The notes beneath the pieces were generated by a model. The model saw only the letters and a program-made list of their open reading frames with translations, made no database searches and was not told where the DNA came from. A stretch of 64,000 bases of DNA from an uncultured Bacilli bacterium (GTDB taxonomy: Bacteria; Bacillota_I; Bacilli_A; RF39; UBA660), in the NCBI GenBank assembly GCA_934095825.1, contig CAKOKQ010000003.1, positions 62,001 to 126,000 of the forward strand, written 5' to 3'. The translations under genes and the position numbers were made by a program. How positions within the stretch are numbered: position 1 is the stretch's first letter; each line of letters begins with the position of its first letter. This document shows, piece by piece, positions 18,007 to 27,564 of the stretch.

Positions 18007-19677
18007 CTATTTTTTAACTTCCATAATTACCGGAATAATAGTTGGTCTACGACCAGTTAAGTTGTTGATAAAAGGATGTAACTCTAAAATAATAGTATTT
18101 CTTAAGTCAACATAATTATAATCATTATTTTTTAAATAACTAATAACAATATCACTAATTTTTCTTTCAATCGAGTTAATTAATTCAATATTTTCATTAA
18201 CAAGAACAAAACCTCTCGTTGTAACATTTGGTTTAATTAACAACTTCTTAGTAAACGGATTAATATTAAGAATAGTAACCAAAATACCATCTTTACTCAT
18301 TAACTTACGGTCTTTAATGACAACCGAACCAATATCTCCAATTCTAGAGCCATCAACATAAACATCACCAGCTTGGATATTTGGTCCTTTTCTAACTCCG
18401 TTTTTATCTAAAACTAAAGTTTCTCCATTTTGCATAACAAAAGTATTTTCTGGCTTAACTCCACATAAAGTAGCAGTCTCAGCTTGTTTCTTTAACATAC
18501 GATATTCGCCATGCATTGGCATAAAATATTCTGGTTTAATCAAACGCATCATTAACTTTTGTTCTTCTTGATTAGCATGTCCAGAAGTATGAACATTACT
18601 TAAATCTTGATTAGTAAATACTTTAACACCCTTTAAATATAACTTGTTGATAACATTATTAATACTTGAAGCATTCCCCGGAATAGCGCTCGATGAGAAA
18701 ACAACTAAATCATCTGGTAATAAACTAATTTGCTTATGTGTTCCGTTAGCAATTCTTGATAAAGCAGCTAAAGGTTCACCTTGAGTACCAGTGCATAAAA
18801 TACAAACTTCATTATGTTTCATATCCTTAGCTTGATTAGCATCAATAAAAATTGTCTTATCTTCAATCAAGCCATTATTTAAAGCAATTTCAATTGCATT
18901 TTCCATAGAACGCCCAAAAGTAATTATCTTACGATTATTTTCTTGACATGACTCAATAATGTGTTTAAGTCTAAAAATATTTGAGGCAAATGTAGCAATA
19001 ATAACCCGACCATTGTGCGCTCTTATAATATCCGTAATTTGTTCATCAACAACAGACTCACTTTTTGAAAATCCTTCACTTAAAGAGTTAGTTGAATCAG
19101 CCATTAAAAGCTTAACCCCTTCACTCCCAATTTTAGCCATTTTATGAATATTAGCCATGGGACCAATTGGCGTTAAATCAAATTTATAATCGCCAGTTTC
19201 AAATATTACTCCGTTTGGTGTATGTAAAACTACTGCATAACTATCAGGAATAGAGTGGGTAATACTAACAAACTCAATATCAAAAAACTTGGTTTTAATA
19301 TGATAATCTTCATTAAAAATTTCCATATTATCATAAGTAATATTTCGATCAACTAATTTTTTAACAATTAAATCAGCCGCAATCTTTGGCGCATATATAA
19401 CCGGAATATTAATATTTTGTAATAAAAAGGAAATACCTCCAATATGGTCCTCATGACCGTGGGTAATTATTAAACCCTTAATTTTACTTTCATTTTCTTT
19501 TAAGAAAGTTGTATCTTGAATGACATAATCTACTCCTAAAAGATCAGATTCTGGAAACATAACCCCTGCATCAATAACAAATATTTCATCATTATGCATA
19601 AAAGCATACATATTTTTGCCGACTTCACCTAGTCCGCCAAGGGCTACTACATAAGTAGCATCTTTTTCAAATTTCAT
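18007..19677 (-). CDS. rnjA: Ribonuclease J1
   Basis: 556 residues, normal length for RNase J. The metallo-beta-lactamase motif is intact: THGHEDH with His73, His75, Asp77 and His78; later HSIPDS, TGDYKFD and HTSGHA motifs supply the remaining metal ligands and the beta-CASP region. Known: RNase J is a 5'-3' exonuclease and endonuclease that matures 16S rRNA and degrades mRNA in Bacillota. AGGAAGG precedes the ATG. A second, degenerate paralogue is at 57664, so this copy is expected to be the active subunit. Monocistronic, with a shared terminator downstream. Confidence 0.95.
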   Translation of the reverse strand: MKFEKDATYVVALGGLGEVGKNMYAFMHNDEIFVIDAGVMFPESDLLGVDYVIQDTTFLKENESKIKGLIITHGHEDHIGGISFLLQNINIPVIYAPKIAADLIVKKLVDRNITYDNMEIFNEDYHIKTKFFDIEFVSITHSIPDSYAVVLHTPNGVIFETGDYKFDLTPIGPMANIHKMAKIGSEGVKLLMADSTNSLSEGFSKSESVVDEQITDIIRAHNGRVIIATFASNIFRLKHIIESCQENNRKIITFGRSMENAIEIALNNGLIEDKTIFIDANQAKDMKHNEVCILCTGTQGEPLAALSRIANGTHKQISLLPDDLVVFSSSAIPGNASSINNVINKLYLKGVKVFTNQDLSNVHTSGHANQEEQKLMMRLIKPEYFMPMHGEYRMLKKQAETATLCGVKPENTFVMQNGETLVLDKNGVRKGPNIQAGDVYVDGSRIGDIGSVVIKDRKLMSKDGILVTILNINPFTKKLLIKPNVTTRGFVLVNENIELINSIERKISDIVISYLKNNDYNYVDLRNTIILELHPFINNLTGRRPTIIPVIMEVKK

Positions 19678-20289
19678 ATTTATCCTTCCTAAACTTACTA
19701 TTTTTAAATAGTTTCAACTTTTCAAGAACTACCTTAAATTCTTAAAAAATATTTGGATTAATTATCCATTATAAGTTTTTATGTTACATTTTTTATTTAC
19801 CTTTATCATTTATTATAATTTATAGTGCTTCTCTTAAATTACCCCTTAAATAATAAGAGAAAGTGAGTTATTTAATTTCATTTTAATAATTATCAAAACC
19901 AAAGTTAATAATTAAATATAATTTTTTAAAACGACAAAAGTATAACATAAGCTGGGACTTATCATTAGTCATTTTAATATATTATCAACATAATTGATAA
20001 CAAAATAATTTTAGTAAAAGTCCTTAAACGCAAATATAGTATATCAAAATATTTAACTTTTAGCAATTCGTTTTCGGTAAAAAAATTTTCGAAAATTTTC
20101 AAGATTTAAGTTTTCTTATAAAAATATTTCTTATCTTACATTACCATTATTTGGCTATATTTAAAAAATAACCATTAAGACATTATCGTAAATTAAATTT
20201 AGTAATATTTTAGTAATATTTTGCCGTTTATTTTTTCTTTTATTTTAACCTTTAAAATGTTATACTTTATATAGAGTAGGAGGGGCCTT
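19678..20289. other. 612-base divergent intergenic region
   Basis: Very AT-rich spacer between rnjA (leftward) and the membrane-protein gene at 20290 (rightward). It holds the leaders of both genes, including a short ACTATTT/AAATAGT hairpin near the rnjA start. I see no tRNA, riboswitch or structured RNA I can name, and no coding frame. Confidence 0.6.
20256..20273 (+). promoter_or_regulatory. Promoter motif shared with the gene at 41305
   Basis: The 18 bases AATGTTATACTTTATATA include a -10-like TATACT and recur exactly at 41271-41288, each a short distance before a ribosome binding site and ATG. Confidence 0.5.
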
Positions 20290-21885
20290 ATGATTATTAG
20301 AAAACCCTTTAAATTTTTAATTGAACATTTCAAAATTATCAATGTTATTTTAATTTTATTAACCATTTTTGTAGGCTATAAATTCTTTAACATCATGCAA
20401 TTCTTTGGAAACTTCGTAACTAATAGCTACACTACTACCGAAACTAATCTTGCCTCAACTTATGTAGGTGTTTTGTTACCAATCGTCCTTATTGCTATAA
20501 TCTTAATTAATATTATCATTTTTATTCTTTTTCGAAGTAAAGATAAGGATACTAAAATCTATATCATCTCCACCATCTTCTTTGCTATCCTTTTAGTTTT
20601 TTCTTTTGTTTACCGTGGAGTCTTAGAAAACTTTGAATTTAATACGGTCGAATCCCAAACCGCTTTGTTATATCGTGATACAGCTAAATTTACTTTTTAT
20701 CCCATTTTTCTTTTCTTGATATTTTACTTCCTTAATGTCATTGGTTTTGATTTAACCACTTTTGAATTTACTAACTTGCGTGATGATATTGATATTGCCA
20801 AGGAAGATGATGCTGAAATTGAAATTGGGGTTCAATTAGAAAATTACAAAATTAAACGAACTTTCTTTAAGAAACTAAGAGAACTTAGATATTATGTTGT
20901 TGAAAATAAATTAGTATTTATTGGTATGGGTTTAACGGCCCTAATAGCCCTTTTAATCTTTATCGTTTCAAATATTGTTAAACTAAATAACAATGTCCGT
21001 GTTGATAAAGCTTTCACTTACAGCAATTTTGCTATTACAGTTGAAAACTCTTATCTAACTAAATTAGATTATGGGGGAAATAGACTAAGTGATAAGTATC
21101 ATTATTTAGTCTTAGTCCTATCTGTTACTAATAAAAGTAAAACCCCAAAAGCCTTAGATACCGATAACTTCTGGTTACAAATTGGTAAAACTTATATCTA
21201 TCCAATTTTAGATAAGTCAACCTATTTCAAAGACTTAGGTGAACCCTATTATAAAGATAAAATCGAAGTAGGTAAAAACCATAAATATGTCTTATGTTAT
21301 GGCATTTTAGATAAAGAAATAAGTAATAGTTATACTATAAGAATTCTTGACAGTGTTAAATATGTCGATGGTGTTGGGACCCCAACTTATAAAACCTTAA
21401 AAGTTTCGCCTCGTGAAAATGATAAAATTATTGATAACGGAACCTACTCCTTAGGAAAAGAAATAGTACTTACTAAATCTACGCTAAAAGATACAACTCT
21501 TTATGTTAATGATTATAATATTAATGATACCTATACTTACGATTATAACTATTGCAACAGTAATAATGAATGTAGTTTGAAAAAAAATGCGGTTTCTAAT
21601 AATAGTAATACCAAAAAAACTTTGATTGCCCTTACTAGTGATGTTAAATATGATACCTCAACTAATTATAGTATGTATGGTCAAAATGATTTTTATAATA
21701 ACTTTGTTACTTTTGAATATGTTTATAATGGTAATACATATACTAGTAGTGTAACTGATAAATCTGTAAGTAATGATATAAGTCAGAGTAAAGTTTTAGA
21801 AGTTGATTACAATATGAAATATGCCACTAGTATTAATATGGTTGTTACTGTTCGTAATCAAAAATATGTTATATCTTTATTATAG
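20290..21885 (+). CDS. Multi-span membrane protein with extracellular DUF4352-like domain
   Basis: 531 residues, AGGAGGGG before ATG 20290. Three N-terminal membrane helices, a cytosolic segment (about 165-215), a fourth helix (about 217-237), then an extracellular domain starting RVDKAFTYSNFAITVENSYL, which looks like the immunoglobulin-like DUF4352 fold (LVLSVTNKSKTPKALDTDNFWL). The C-terminal 130 residues are polar with one CNSNNEC pair. Function unknown; such domains are common in secreted or membrane proteins of Gram-positives. Single gene with its own terminator. Confidence 0.7.
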   Translation: MIIRKPFKFLIEHFKIINVILILLTIFVGYKFFNIMQFFGNFVTNSYTTTETNLASTYVGVLLPIVLIAIILINIIIFILFRSKDKDTKIYIISTIFFAILLVFSFVYRGVLENFEFNTVESQTALLYRDTAKFTFYPIFLFLIFYFLNVIGFDLTTFEFTNLRDDIDIAKEDDAEIEIGVQLENYKIKRTFFKKLRELRYYVVENKLVFIGMGLTALIALLIFIVSNIVKLNNNVRVDKAFTYSNFAITVENSYLTKLDYGGNRLSDKYHYLVLVLSVTNKSKTPKALDTDNFWLQIGKTYIYPILDKSTYFKDLGEPYYKDKIEVGKNHKYVLCYGILDKEISNSYTIRILDSVKYVDGVGTPTYKTLKVSPRENDKIIDNGTYSLGKEIVLTKSTLKDTTLYVNDYNINDTYTYDYNYCNSNNECSLKKNAVSNNSNTKKTLIALTSDVKYDTSTNYSMYGQNDFYNNFVTFEYVYNGNTYTSSVTDKSVSNDISQSKVLEVDYNMKYATSINMVVTVRNQKYVISLL

Positions 21886-21906
21886 ATTATTAGTTTTTAA
21901 ATATAT

Positions 21907-21938
21907 AGAATATGCTTTAAAACAAGTGTATTCTTTTT
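21907..21938 (+). terminator. Terminator after the membrane-protein gene
   Basis: AGAATA(T) pairs with (G)TATTCT followed by five T's. Confidence 0.65.
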
Positions 21939-21943
21939 AATTA

Positions 21944-22007
21944 CCCCAAAAGTAGTCAACAAAATGCCCCAAAAACAGTCAACAAAATGCCTCAAAAGTG
22001 GTCGGTG
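21944..22007. repeat. Short tandem repeats resembling a decayed IS end
   Basis: Two 23-bp units (21944-21966 and 21967-21989; consensus CCCCAAAA-N-AGTCAACAAAATG) and a third partial one (CTCAAAAGTGGTC). Multiple short terminal repeats of this kind are seen at ends of some IS families such as IS21; no transposase is adjacent, so this would be a remnant. Confidence 0.4.
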
Positions 22008-22172
22008 AATTAGAATTTTTGAAATAAATAGACAATAATAACAGGACTTCTATTGAATTTATTATCCAAAAAGAAAGTTAGAATTCAAACGAAAAAATCA
22101 CCTAAGAAAAATAATTAGATTGTGAAAAATATTTATTTATAGTAAAATTATTAATATAGAAAGGGTTTATAT

Positions 22173-22685
22173 ATGAGTGAAAATGCAAAAGAGACTACAA
22201 AAAGTGTGTTAAAGAATAAAGGATTAAGAAATATCATCAAAGCCATTGCCTTAATTTTCTTTATACCTACTATTTTAGTTGGTTTTATCTTTGTTGTTAT
22301 TTCTACCGTAGTAACAATTAATGATTACAAATCCGTAAAAGATTATACGAAAATTACTGCAAAGTTAGAAAGTAAAACCGATTGTGATGAAGATAATCTT
22401 TGTAAAGGAATTTATCTTTATACAGTAAATGGTACCGATTATAAAGCGACTCCTAATTATAAAGCAAATGCTTTAGCCGAGACTGTAACTATTTACTATA
22501 ATCCAAGTAATCCTAGTGAAAATCACACTTTAACTAATATGAGCTTCTTTATGATTATTGGTCTTATTCTTGTTGTTGGGGCTATTCTAGTCTACATTGG
22601 GGTTCTAAAGTTAATCAGTTATATTTTTGATAATGCGGCTCTTATGGTTGATGAGATACCAACTGCTAATAAAAATCAAAATTAG
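22173..22685 (+). CDS. DUF3592-like membrane protein
   Basis: 170 residues: a cytoplasmic start, membrane helix (about 21-48), a 65-residue extracellular segment and a second helix (about 125-150). The middle part (Y..VNGTDY, then TVTIYYNPSNPSENHTL) is the pattern of DUF3592 proteins. AAAGG upstream of ATG. No function is known for the family. Monocistronic, closed by a terminator. Confidence 0.72.
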   Translation: MSENAKETTKSVLKNKGLRNIIKAIALIFFIPTILVGFIFVVISTVVTINDYKSVKDYTKITAKLESKTDCDEDNLCKGIYLYTVNGTDYKATPNYKANALAETVTIYYNPSNPSENHTLTNMSFFMIIGLILVVGAILVYIGVLKLISYIFDNAALMVDEIPTANKNQN

Positions 22686-22711
22686 TATAAAAAATCGAGC
22701 AAATGAGTAAG

Positions 22712-22740
22712 TGATAGATAAATTCTATCATTTTTCTTTT
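22712..22740 (+). terminator. Terminator after the DUF3592-like gene
   Basis: Perfect TGATAGA / TCTATCA stem with a T-rich tail. Confidence 0.8.
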
Positions 22741-22745
22741 CTCAG

Positions 22746-22774
22746 TTGTACAAACACTAAAATTCCTTTATAAT
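22746..22774 (+). promoter_or_regulatory. Promoter of the alpha/beta hydrolase gene
   Basis: TTGTAC (22746-22751), 17-base spacer, TATAAT (22769-22774); ATGGAG then ATG at 22796. Confidence 0.75.
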
Positions 22775-22795
22775 TAAATAAGAAATGGAGTATAA

Positions 22796-23698
22796 ATGAT
22801 AAATAATATAACTATAAAATCATGTATTGATAATATTGATTTAGATGTAAACTACATAATTCCCGAGGCAAAAATTAAGGGTTTAGTCATCATCGCTCAT
22901 GGTATGAGTGAACATAAAGAAAGATACGATTACTTTTTAGAAATATTAGCTCAATCATCTTACCTTGGTATTGTTTATGACCATCGTGGTCATGGTAAGA
23001 GTGTTAAAGAGGCTAGTGATTTGGGCTACTTTTATTCCGAAGATGAAACTACTCTCAGCCAAGACTTATATAATGTTCTAAAATTTTTTCAAAATAGATA
23101 CCAAATAAATAATACGATTCTTTTTGCTCACAGTATGGGAACCCTGATAGCTAGGTCTTTTTTACAGAAATATGATGACGAGATTACAAAAGTTATTCTT
23201 TGCGGGCCACCAACTAAAAATAATTTAGTCGATATTGGTTTAGGTCTTGCCAGTTTAAGCAAAATATTTGGGGGAGCTAAGAAGCCTAATAAATTTCTAA
23301 ATTACTTAACTTTCAACAGCTTCAACAAACCATATCAAAATAAAAACGAATGGTTAAGTAAGAGTAAGGAAAATGTTATTAATTATAATAACGATGATTT
23401 ATGTGGATTTACTTTTACCACTAATGGTTTTCTTAATCTATATAAATTACAAAAAAGGGTTTTTCAACCTAAAAATTATTTAGTAAAAAATAAAAACTTA
23501 CCAATTTTTTTAATTGCTGGTAGTGATGATCCCGTTATAGGTAATTTAAAGAAGTTTGCTGATTTAAAAATCTTTTTTCAAAAACTAGGTTATCAAAATA
23601 CTACTTCTAAAACTTATGATAGTCTTCGTCATGAATTATTACAAGAAGAAGAAAAAGATATTGTTATTCAAGATATTTTAGATTTTATTAATAGTTAA
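22796..23698 (+). CDS. Alpha/beta hydrolase, monoacylglycerol-lipase type
   Basis: 300 residues of the serine-aminopeptidase S33/Hydrolase_4 type, cytosolic. Seen: oxyanion-side HGMSEH at 35-40, YDHRGHGKS at 61-69, nucleophile elbow AHSMGT with Ser113 (the usual first Gly is Ala), acid in AGSDDP (about 244-245) and His279 in LRHELL. Known: relatives hydrolyse monoglycerides or lysophospholipids. Own promoter. The following genes are separated by short gaps with no clear terminator and may be co-transcribed. Confidence 0.88.
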   Translation: MINNITIKSCIDNIDLDVNYIIPEAKIKGLVIIAHGMSEHKERYDYFLEILAQSSYLGIVYDHRGHGKSVKEASDLGYFYSEDETTLSQDLYNVLKFFQNRYQINNTILFAHSMGTLIARSFLQKYDDEITKVILCGPPTKNNLVDIGLGLASLSKIFGGAKKPNKFLNYLTFNSFNKPYQNKNEWLSKSKENVINYNNDDLCGFTFTTNGFLNLYKLQKRVFQPKNYLVKNKNLPIFLIAGSDDPVIGNLKKFADLKIFFQKLGYQNTTSKTYDSLRHELLQEEEKDIVIQDILDFINS

Positions 23699-23770
23699 TC
23701 TAAATGACTTAAAAAATTAGAAAAGATAAAAAACACCAAAAAATTAAAGCTAAAAAAGGAATGATCAAAT

Positions 23771-24379
23771 ATGAAAAAGAAAATTTTACTAGATATTGAT
23801 GAAGTATTTTGCTTTTCTGGTTACTTAGAACTTGTTAATGAATTTTTAGGTACCAACTATAAAATAGATGATTTTAAAGATTATTATATTGATGAGGTAG
23901 CAATACCTACTGAAAAAAAAGAAGCCTTTTATGAATTTGCCAGCACCAAAGATCAATATGCTAATCCGGTTATTTTACCTGAGGCCTTAGAAAGTATAAC
24001 TAAACTAAGTAAATATTATGATATTTACCCTTGTAGTGATTGCCGTAATCCTTTTGATTTAAAAAACTCAGGCCGTATTTTTAAAAGTAAGTTTGATATG
24101 CTTTATCGTTTGATTCCCGAGGAGGTAATACCTGCTAAAAACTATATTTTTACAGGCGCTAAGAATGTATGTGTTGGGGATATTCAAATTGATGATTTAG
24201 TTAGTAACTTAAATCCGGCTATTCCAATTAGAATATTATTTCCATCTTATCATAACAAAGATGCATCTTTAGAAGATTTAAAAAAATTAGGTATTATAAG
24301 AGCCGGATATGATTATCATACTGGTTGGCAAGAAGTATGTAAAATTCTTTTAGAGTCAGAATTAAAAGGGTTAAAATAA
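23771..24379 (+). CDS. 5'(3')-deoxyribonucleotidase-like HAD protein
   Basis: 202 residues. The N-terminal LLDIDEV carries the two HAD-type aspartates (DxD); the second half has PCSDCRNP, KSKFDML and a GDIQIDD motif typical of the NT5C type phosphatase family. Expected reaction: dephosphorylation of deoxynucleoside monophosphates in the cytosol. AAAAAGGA upstream. No pathway neighbours; the substrate is inferred from family only. Confidence 0.75.
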   Translation: MKKKILLDIDEVFCFSGYLELVNEFLGTNYKIDDFKDYYIDEVAIPTEKKEAFYEFASTKDQYANPVILPEALESITKLSKYYDIYPCSDCRNPFDLKNSGRIFKSKFDMLYRLIPEEVIPAKNYIFTGAKNVCVGDIQIDDLVSNLNPAIPIRILFPSYHNKDASLEDLKKLGIIRAGYDYHTGWQEVCKILLESELKGLK

Positions 24380-24406
24380 ATAATAAATTAAAAGGAGAAA
24401 AAAATA

Positions 24407-24853
24407 ATGAATATAGATGATAAAGAATATATATTTTTAAGAAACTTTTTTCATGCAACCACTGATTATCGTCTTAATCACGATATGAAAAAGGCTGCTA
24501 GTATAGAAGGCTATATTAGTATGTATGAAGAATATTTGCGTTTAAATAATCTTACTGATAATAAAGAGATGAAAAAATTTTTATTAGATTTAAAACGCTC
24601 TCTTTTAAGAGCCAAAAAGAAAAAGAAATCGCTTGAAGATAGCGTTTATGAAATGAGTCGTCCTCTTGCTAGGACTTATCGTCATTGCGGTAATGATGCT
24701 ATTGATAAATGGGTAGCCGAGGTAAGTGTTACTAAAACTATTGATAAGGCAACTATTGTAAGGTTAAATAAGGCTATTGAGCCAAAAATAAGACAAAATG
24801 CTTTAGAAAGAAAATTAAGCTATGAAGAAGCTAAAGATAAAATAGTAGGATGA
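24407..24853 (+). CDS. Conserved-looking small basic protein, unknown
   Basis: 148 residues, soluble and helical, with a Lys-rich patch (RAKKKKKS at about 66-73). AAAAGGAG gives a strong start at ATG 24407. No family recognised. Its stop overlaps the next start (ATGA), so it is translationally coupled to the membrane protein at 24850 and likely works with it. Confidence 0.65.
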   Translation: MNIDDKEYIFLRNFFHATTDYRLNHDMKKAASIEGYISMYEEYLRLNNLTDNKEMKKFLLDLKRSLLRAKKKKKSLEDSVYEMSRPLARTYRHCGNDAIDKWVAEVSVTKTIDKATIVRLNKAIEPKIRQNALERKLSYEEAKDKIVG

Positions 24854-25749
24854 AAAAAATAATTTTTATAACTTTTCTAATTCTTAGTTTCTCTAATGTT
24901 AAGGCTTTAAGTCTTAATGATATAACTAAAGAATTAAAAGAAACATCAACATATCAAATGTACCAAAATATGGAGAGTACTAAAGTTACTAATGATAATA
25001 ATAAAATTATTATAAAATATCCAAGTATTAAAGATGATAAAGAGTTAAAAACAGTTACTTATATTCTAAAAAATAATATTTTAGAAAATACTTTTAAAGG
25101 GGATATAAATAATAGATATGATGTTTTAGATAATAATGAACCTTGGACTCTTGAAATAATAGATATTATTGCTAAGTTAAATGGTAATAGTAAGAAGGAG
25201 ATACTAAGTATTAATGAAGAGTATTTAAAAAATACTGTCTTTAATGATGATAAATTAGAAGTTAAATATAGTGATTATAGCATTGTTAATTTAGAAGGAG
25301 AATTAGAAAAAGATAAGATAATTACTAGTTTTAAAATTAGTTTAGATTATAAGATTAGGGAAGATAAAATAGATTTAGAAAGTCCTAGTATTAAAGTAAT
25401 AAGGGTAAATAAGGATAAAATAACTTTAAGTATAAGTAGTAATTTAGATAACAGTACTTGTAATTTATATTATGCTAAAGAAGATAATGAGTTTTCTTAT
25501 GAAAAAGTAGGTAGTGTTGATTGTAGTAAGAATAGTAAAAATAATATGATTACTATTGATGTTAAAGAAGTAAATGATTATTATTTTAAGGCTTATATAG
25601 ATAATCATTTAGTTAGTAGCGATACTTTGAAAGTTAAAGCCTCTGATTTAAAAGATAAAAATAGTTATTTAGTTTTGGTGATAGGAGGAGTAGTTTTTTT
25701 AAGTTTAATAATTATAGGAAGGGTAAGAAAAAATAATAATGACTTATAA
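24850..25749 (+). CDS. Secreted/membrane-anchored protein, unknown
   Basis: 299 residues: a signal peptide (KKIIFITFLILSFSNVKA), a 240-residue extracellular region with a beta-rich C-terminal part (IKVIRVNKDKITLSIS; fibronectin-like in appearance) and a C-terminal membrane helix (about 272-291) with a basic tail. Coupled by a 4-base overlap to the gene before it and an 11-base overlap to the gene after it. No family recognised. Confidence 0.65.
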   Translation: MKKIIFITFLILSFSNVKALSLNDITKELKETSTYQMYQNMESTKVTNDNNKIIIKYPSIKDDKELKTVTYILKNNILENTFKGDINNRYDVLDNNEPWTLEIIDIIAKLNGNSKKEILSINEEYLKNTVFNDDKLEVKYSDYSIVNLEGELEKDKIITSFKISLDYKIREDKIDLESPSIKVIRVNKDKITLSISSNLDNSTCNLYYAKEDNEFSYEKVGSVDCSKNSKNNMITIDVKEVNDYYFKAYIDNHLVSSDTLKVKASDLKDKNSYLVLVIGGVVFLSLIIIGRVRKNNNDL

Positions 25750-26020
25750 TGAGTGTGAGTTAAATGATGTTAGAAAAGAAATAGCAAGAAGAAGAGGAGA
25801 GTTAAAAAAATTAAAATTATTAAAAGCAGTTTTAGCTAAAGAAAAAGAAAAGAAAAACTTTTTAAAAGGGGATAATAGAGGTTATTTTGAAGATAAAGAG
25901 TTAGCAGAAATAACTAAGTTAACTAAAAACTTAGAATTTTATGTAAATAATTTACAAAGCAAAGAAAATGTTATAGGTAAAAGAGTAGAAGAAGAATTAC
26001 TTTTCAAAAGTAAAAGATAA
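25739..26020 (+). CDS. Small coiled-coil protein, unknown
   Basis: 93 residues, highly charged and predicted helical throughout (Arg/Lys/Glu-rich heptads), no membrane segment. Start overlaps the preceding gene by 11 bases. Third member of the 24407-26020 coupled cluster. No recognised family. Confidence 0.55.
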   Translation: MTYNECELNDVRKEIARRRGELKKLKLLKAVLAKEKEKKNFLKGDNRGYFEDKELAEITKLTKNLEFYVNNLQSKENVIGKRVEEELLFKSKR

Positions 26021-26109
26021 AATTTTAGATAAAAGGGGACTTTATTTATAAAAATGGGTAATTTTTTTAGAAAAACGCATAAAATACTATCAAATGGCTA
26101 GATGAATAA

Positions 26110-26138
26110 TTGACAAAAAGTTCATTTTAAGATAGAAT
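26110..26138 (+). promoter_or_regulatory. Consensus promoter of tRNA-Cys
   Basis: TTGACA (26110-26115), 17-base spacer, TAGAAT (26133-26138), 12 bases before the tRNA. Confidence 0.85.
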
Positions 26139-26150
26139 TAAAAGTGTGTT

Positions 26151-26224
26151 GGGACTTTAGCCAAGTGGTAAGGCACGGGACTGCAACTCCCCCATCACCA
26201 GTTCAAATCTGGTAGGTCCCTCCA
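26151..26224 (+). tRNA. trnC: tRNA-Cys (GCA)
   Basis: Cloverleaf: acceptor GGGACTT / AGGTCCC, D-arm GCC AAGTGGTAAG GC, anticodon loop CTGCAAC with anticodon GCA, T-arm CCAGT TCAAATC TGG, encoded CCA end. Confidence 0.95.
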
Positions 26225-26235
26225 ATGTAAAAAAT

Positions 26236-26256
26236 AAGCTCCAAATTGGAGCTTTT
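26236..26256 (+). terminator. Hairpin/terminator between the two tRNAs
   Basis: AAGCTCCAA / TTGGAGCTT, nine-base stem with a one-base loop as drawn (in practice a shorter stem), then TTTT. Confidence 0.7.
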
Positions 26257-26263
26257 CTAATAT

Positions 26264-26337
26264 GCAGGCATAGTTTAGTGGTAGAATATGAGCTTCCCAA
26301 GCTTAGGATGCGGGTCCGATTCCCGTTGCCTGCTCCA
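26264..26337 (+). tRNA. trnG: tRNA-Gly (CCC)
   Basis: Acceptor GCAGGCA / TGCCTGC, D-arm with AGTGGTAGAAT, anticodon stem TGAGC / GCTTA around TTCCCAA (anticodon CCC), T-arm GCGGG TCCGATT CCCGT, encoded CCA. Its 3' end is duplicated 1.5 kb downstream. Confidence 0.93.
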
Positions 26338-26354
26338 TTTGAAATTAACTTACG
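26329..26354 (+). repeat. Direct repeat, copy 1 (3' end of tRNA-Gly)
   Basis: 26 bases starting CCTGCTCCATTTG, exact match to 27839-27864. It covers the last tRNA bases and the start of the terminator. Similarity continues more loosely through the terminator stem to about 26378. Confidence 0.85.
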
Positions 26355-26378
26355 GACTGAAAAGTTCGTGAGTTTTTA
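26347..26378 (+). terminator. Terminator of tRNA-Gly
   Basis: 12-base stem AACTTACGGACT / AGTTCGTGAGTT with GAAA loop and T5. Confidence 0.85.
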
Positions 26379-26535
26379 TTTTATATAAACACTATAAAAA
26401 AAGAGAAAAAAATATCAAAATAATTTCATCCTCTTTTTATATATTTTTAAATTTGGGATTAAAATTTGTGTCTAGCCAGCACTTAATTTGTACTTCCACA
26501 CAAATTCTACTATAGAAAATTTCATACTCATATTA

Positions 26536-27564
26536 TTAAAAATTAAAATTTAAATATACATAATTATCCATATTGTAAGATAAATTGTTTTTTATCATTT
26601 TGTTAGCAAGTTTGCAACATTTTGAAATTCTTTTGCCATTAAATAATGGATCAATATATCTAATCTTTGCCCCATGATGTACATAATAGATGTTTTTTGG
26701 TTTTTCTTTTGATATTTTTACTTTCTTAGCATTTTTCCAGATATTGAATATGTCATTATATTTAGAAGATTCTATAATATCTATTACTTCACTTTCCTTT
26801 AATTCATATAAATCTTTTTTAGATATTTTGTTTTCATCGCTTAATCTTTTTAGAATATCAGCAATTAATTGCATAGAATATCTAGTTCTATCTTCACGAT
26901 ATATAACAGATAATCTACTTGTAACCTTAACAAAGTTTCTAGCATTTTTTTTAGTTTTAAATCCTAATTCTATTTCTTTTTCTTCATTAGTTTGTATCTC
27001 AATATCATCATATATTTCTTTAATACTTGCTAGATCCAATAGCCTATATGTAAACAGAGCATTTGATAATGAATATTCCAATCTATCAGCAGATAATTTA
27101 GGTGTGTCATTATCAGCAATAGGATATAAATGGTAATTATCAATTTCTGATATTTCAATATTATCCCTTTTTAATAATTTCATTATTTCTTTAGAATTTT
27201 TTATAATTTCTGTTGTTAAATCTTCTGTTGATTCTTGAGTCATATAATCTCCATTAAGAAAATCCACACAATGCTTAAATGCAGGTGTTGCTATATCGTG
27301 AAATAATCCAGACAAAGTTTGCTTTTTATCATGTGTAAAATGCCAAACAATTAAAGCAACTGCAACAGAATGATCTAAACTTGAAAAGAAAAAATCACTT
27401 TCAAACAAGTTTGAATATATAGTACCACAAGTAATACTAATATATTGTTGTGATAACAATTCCTTTGTGTTTATATATTCATTTAACCATTCTGGAAAAT
27501 TTGATTCTAATATTTTAAAATATTTTTTTATTTCTGCATTTAAATTATCATAATATTTTTTCAT
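26536..27564 (-). CDS. HD-domain phosphohydrolase-like protein
   Basis: 342 residues, no membrane segment. HD signature: His65 in LDHS, His89-Asp90 in LFHDIATP and the later Asp in SADRLEY (about 158). Known: HD proteins hydrolyse nucleotides or phosphodiesters; dNTPase and cyclic-nucleotide types occur in phage defence. It is the only gene between the two copies of the tRNA-Gly 3' end, so it looks like cargo of a small integrated module. The C-terminal 100 residues have no recognised domain. Substrate unknown. Confidence 0.78.
   Translation of the reverse strand: MKKYYDNLNAEIKKYFKILESNFPEWLNEYINTKELLSQQYISITCGTIYSNLFESDFFFSSLDHSVAVALIVWHFTHDKKQTLSGLFHDIATPAFKHCVDFLNGDYMTQESTEDLTTEIIKNSKEIMKLLKRDNIEISEIDNYHLYPIADNDTPKLSADRLEYSLSNALFTYRLLDLASIKEIYDDIEIQTNEEKEIELGFKTKKNARNFVKVTSRLSVIYREDRTRYSMQLIADILKRLSDENKISKKDLYELKESEVIDIIESSKYNDIFNIWKNAKKVKISKEKPKNIYYVHHGAKIRYIDPLFNGKRISKCCKLANKMIKNNLSYNMDNYVYLNFNF

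Noticed and set aside
19678..20289. A structured RNA (6S, RNase P, tmRNA) in the long divergent gap
   Set aside because: None of the conserved sequence blocks of these RNAs was found.
21944..22007. Possible CRISPR array
   Set aside because: Units are 23 bases with no spacers between them and no cas genes nearby; it is a short tandem repeat. No CRISPR array was seen anywhere in the window.
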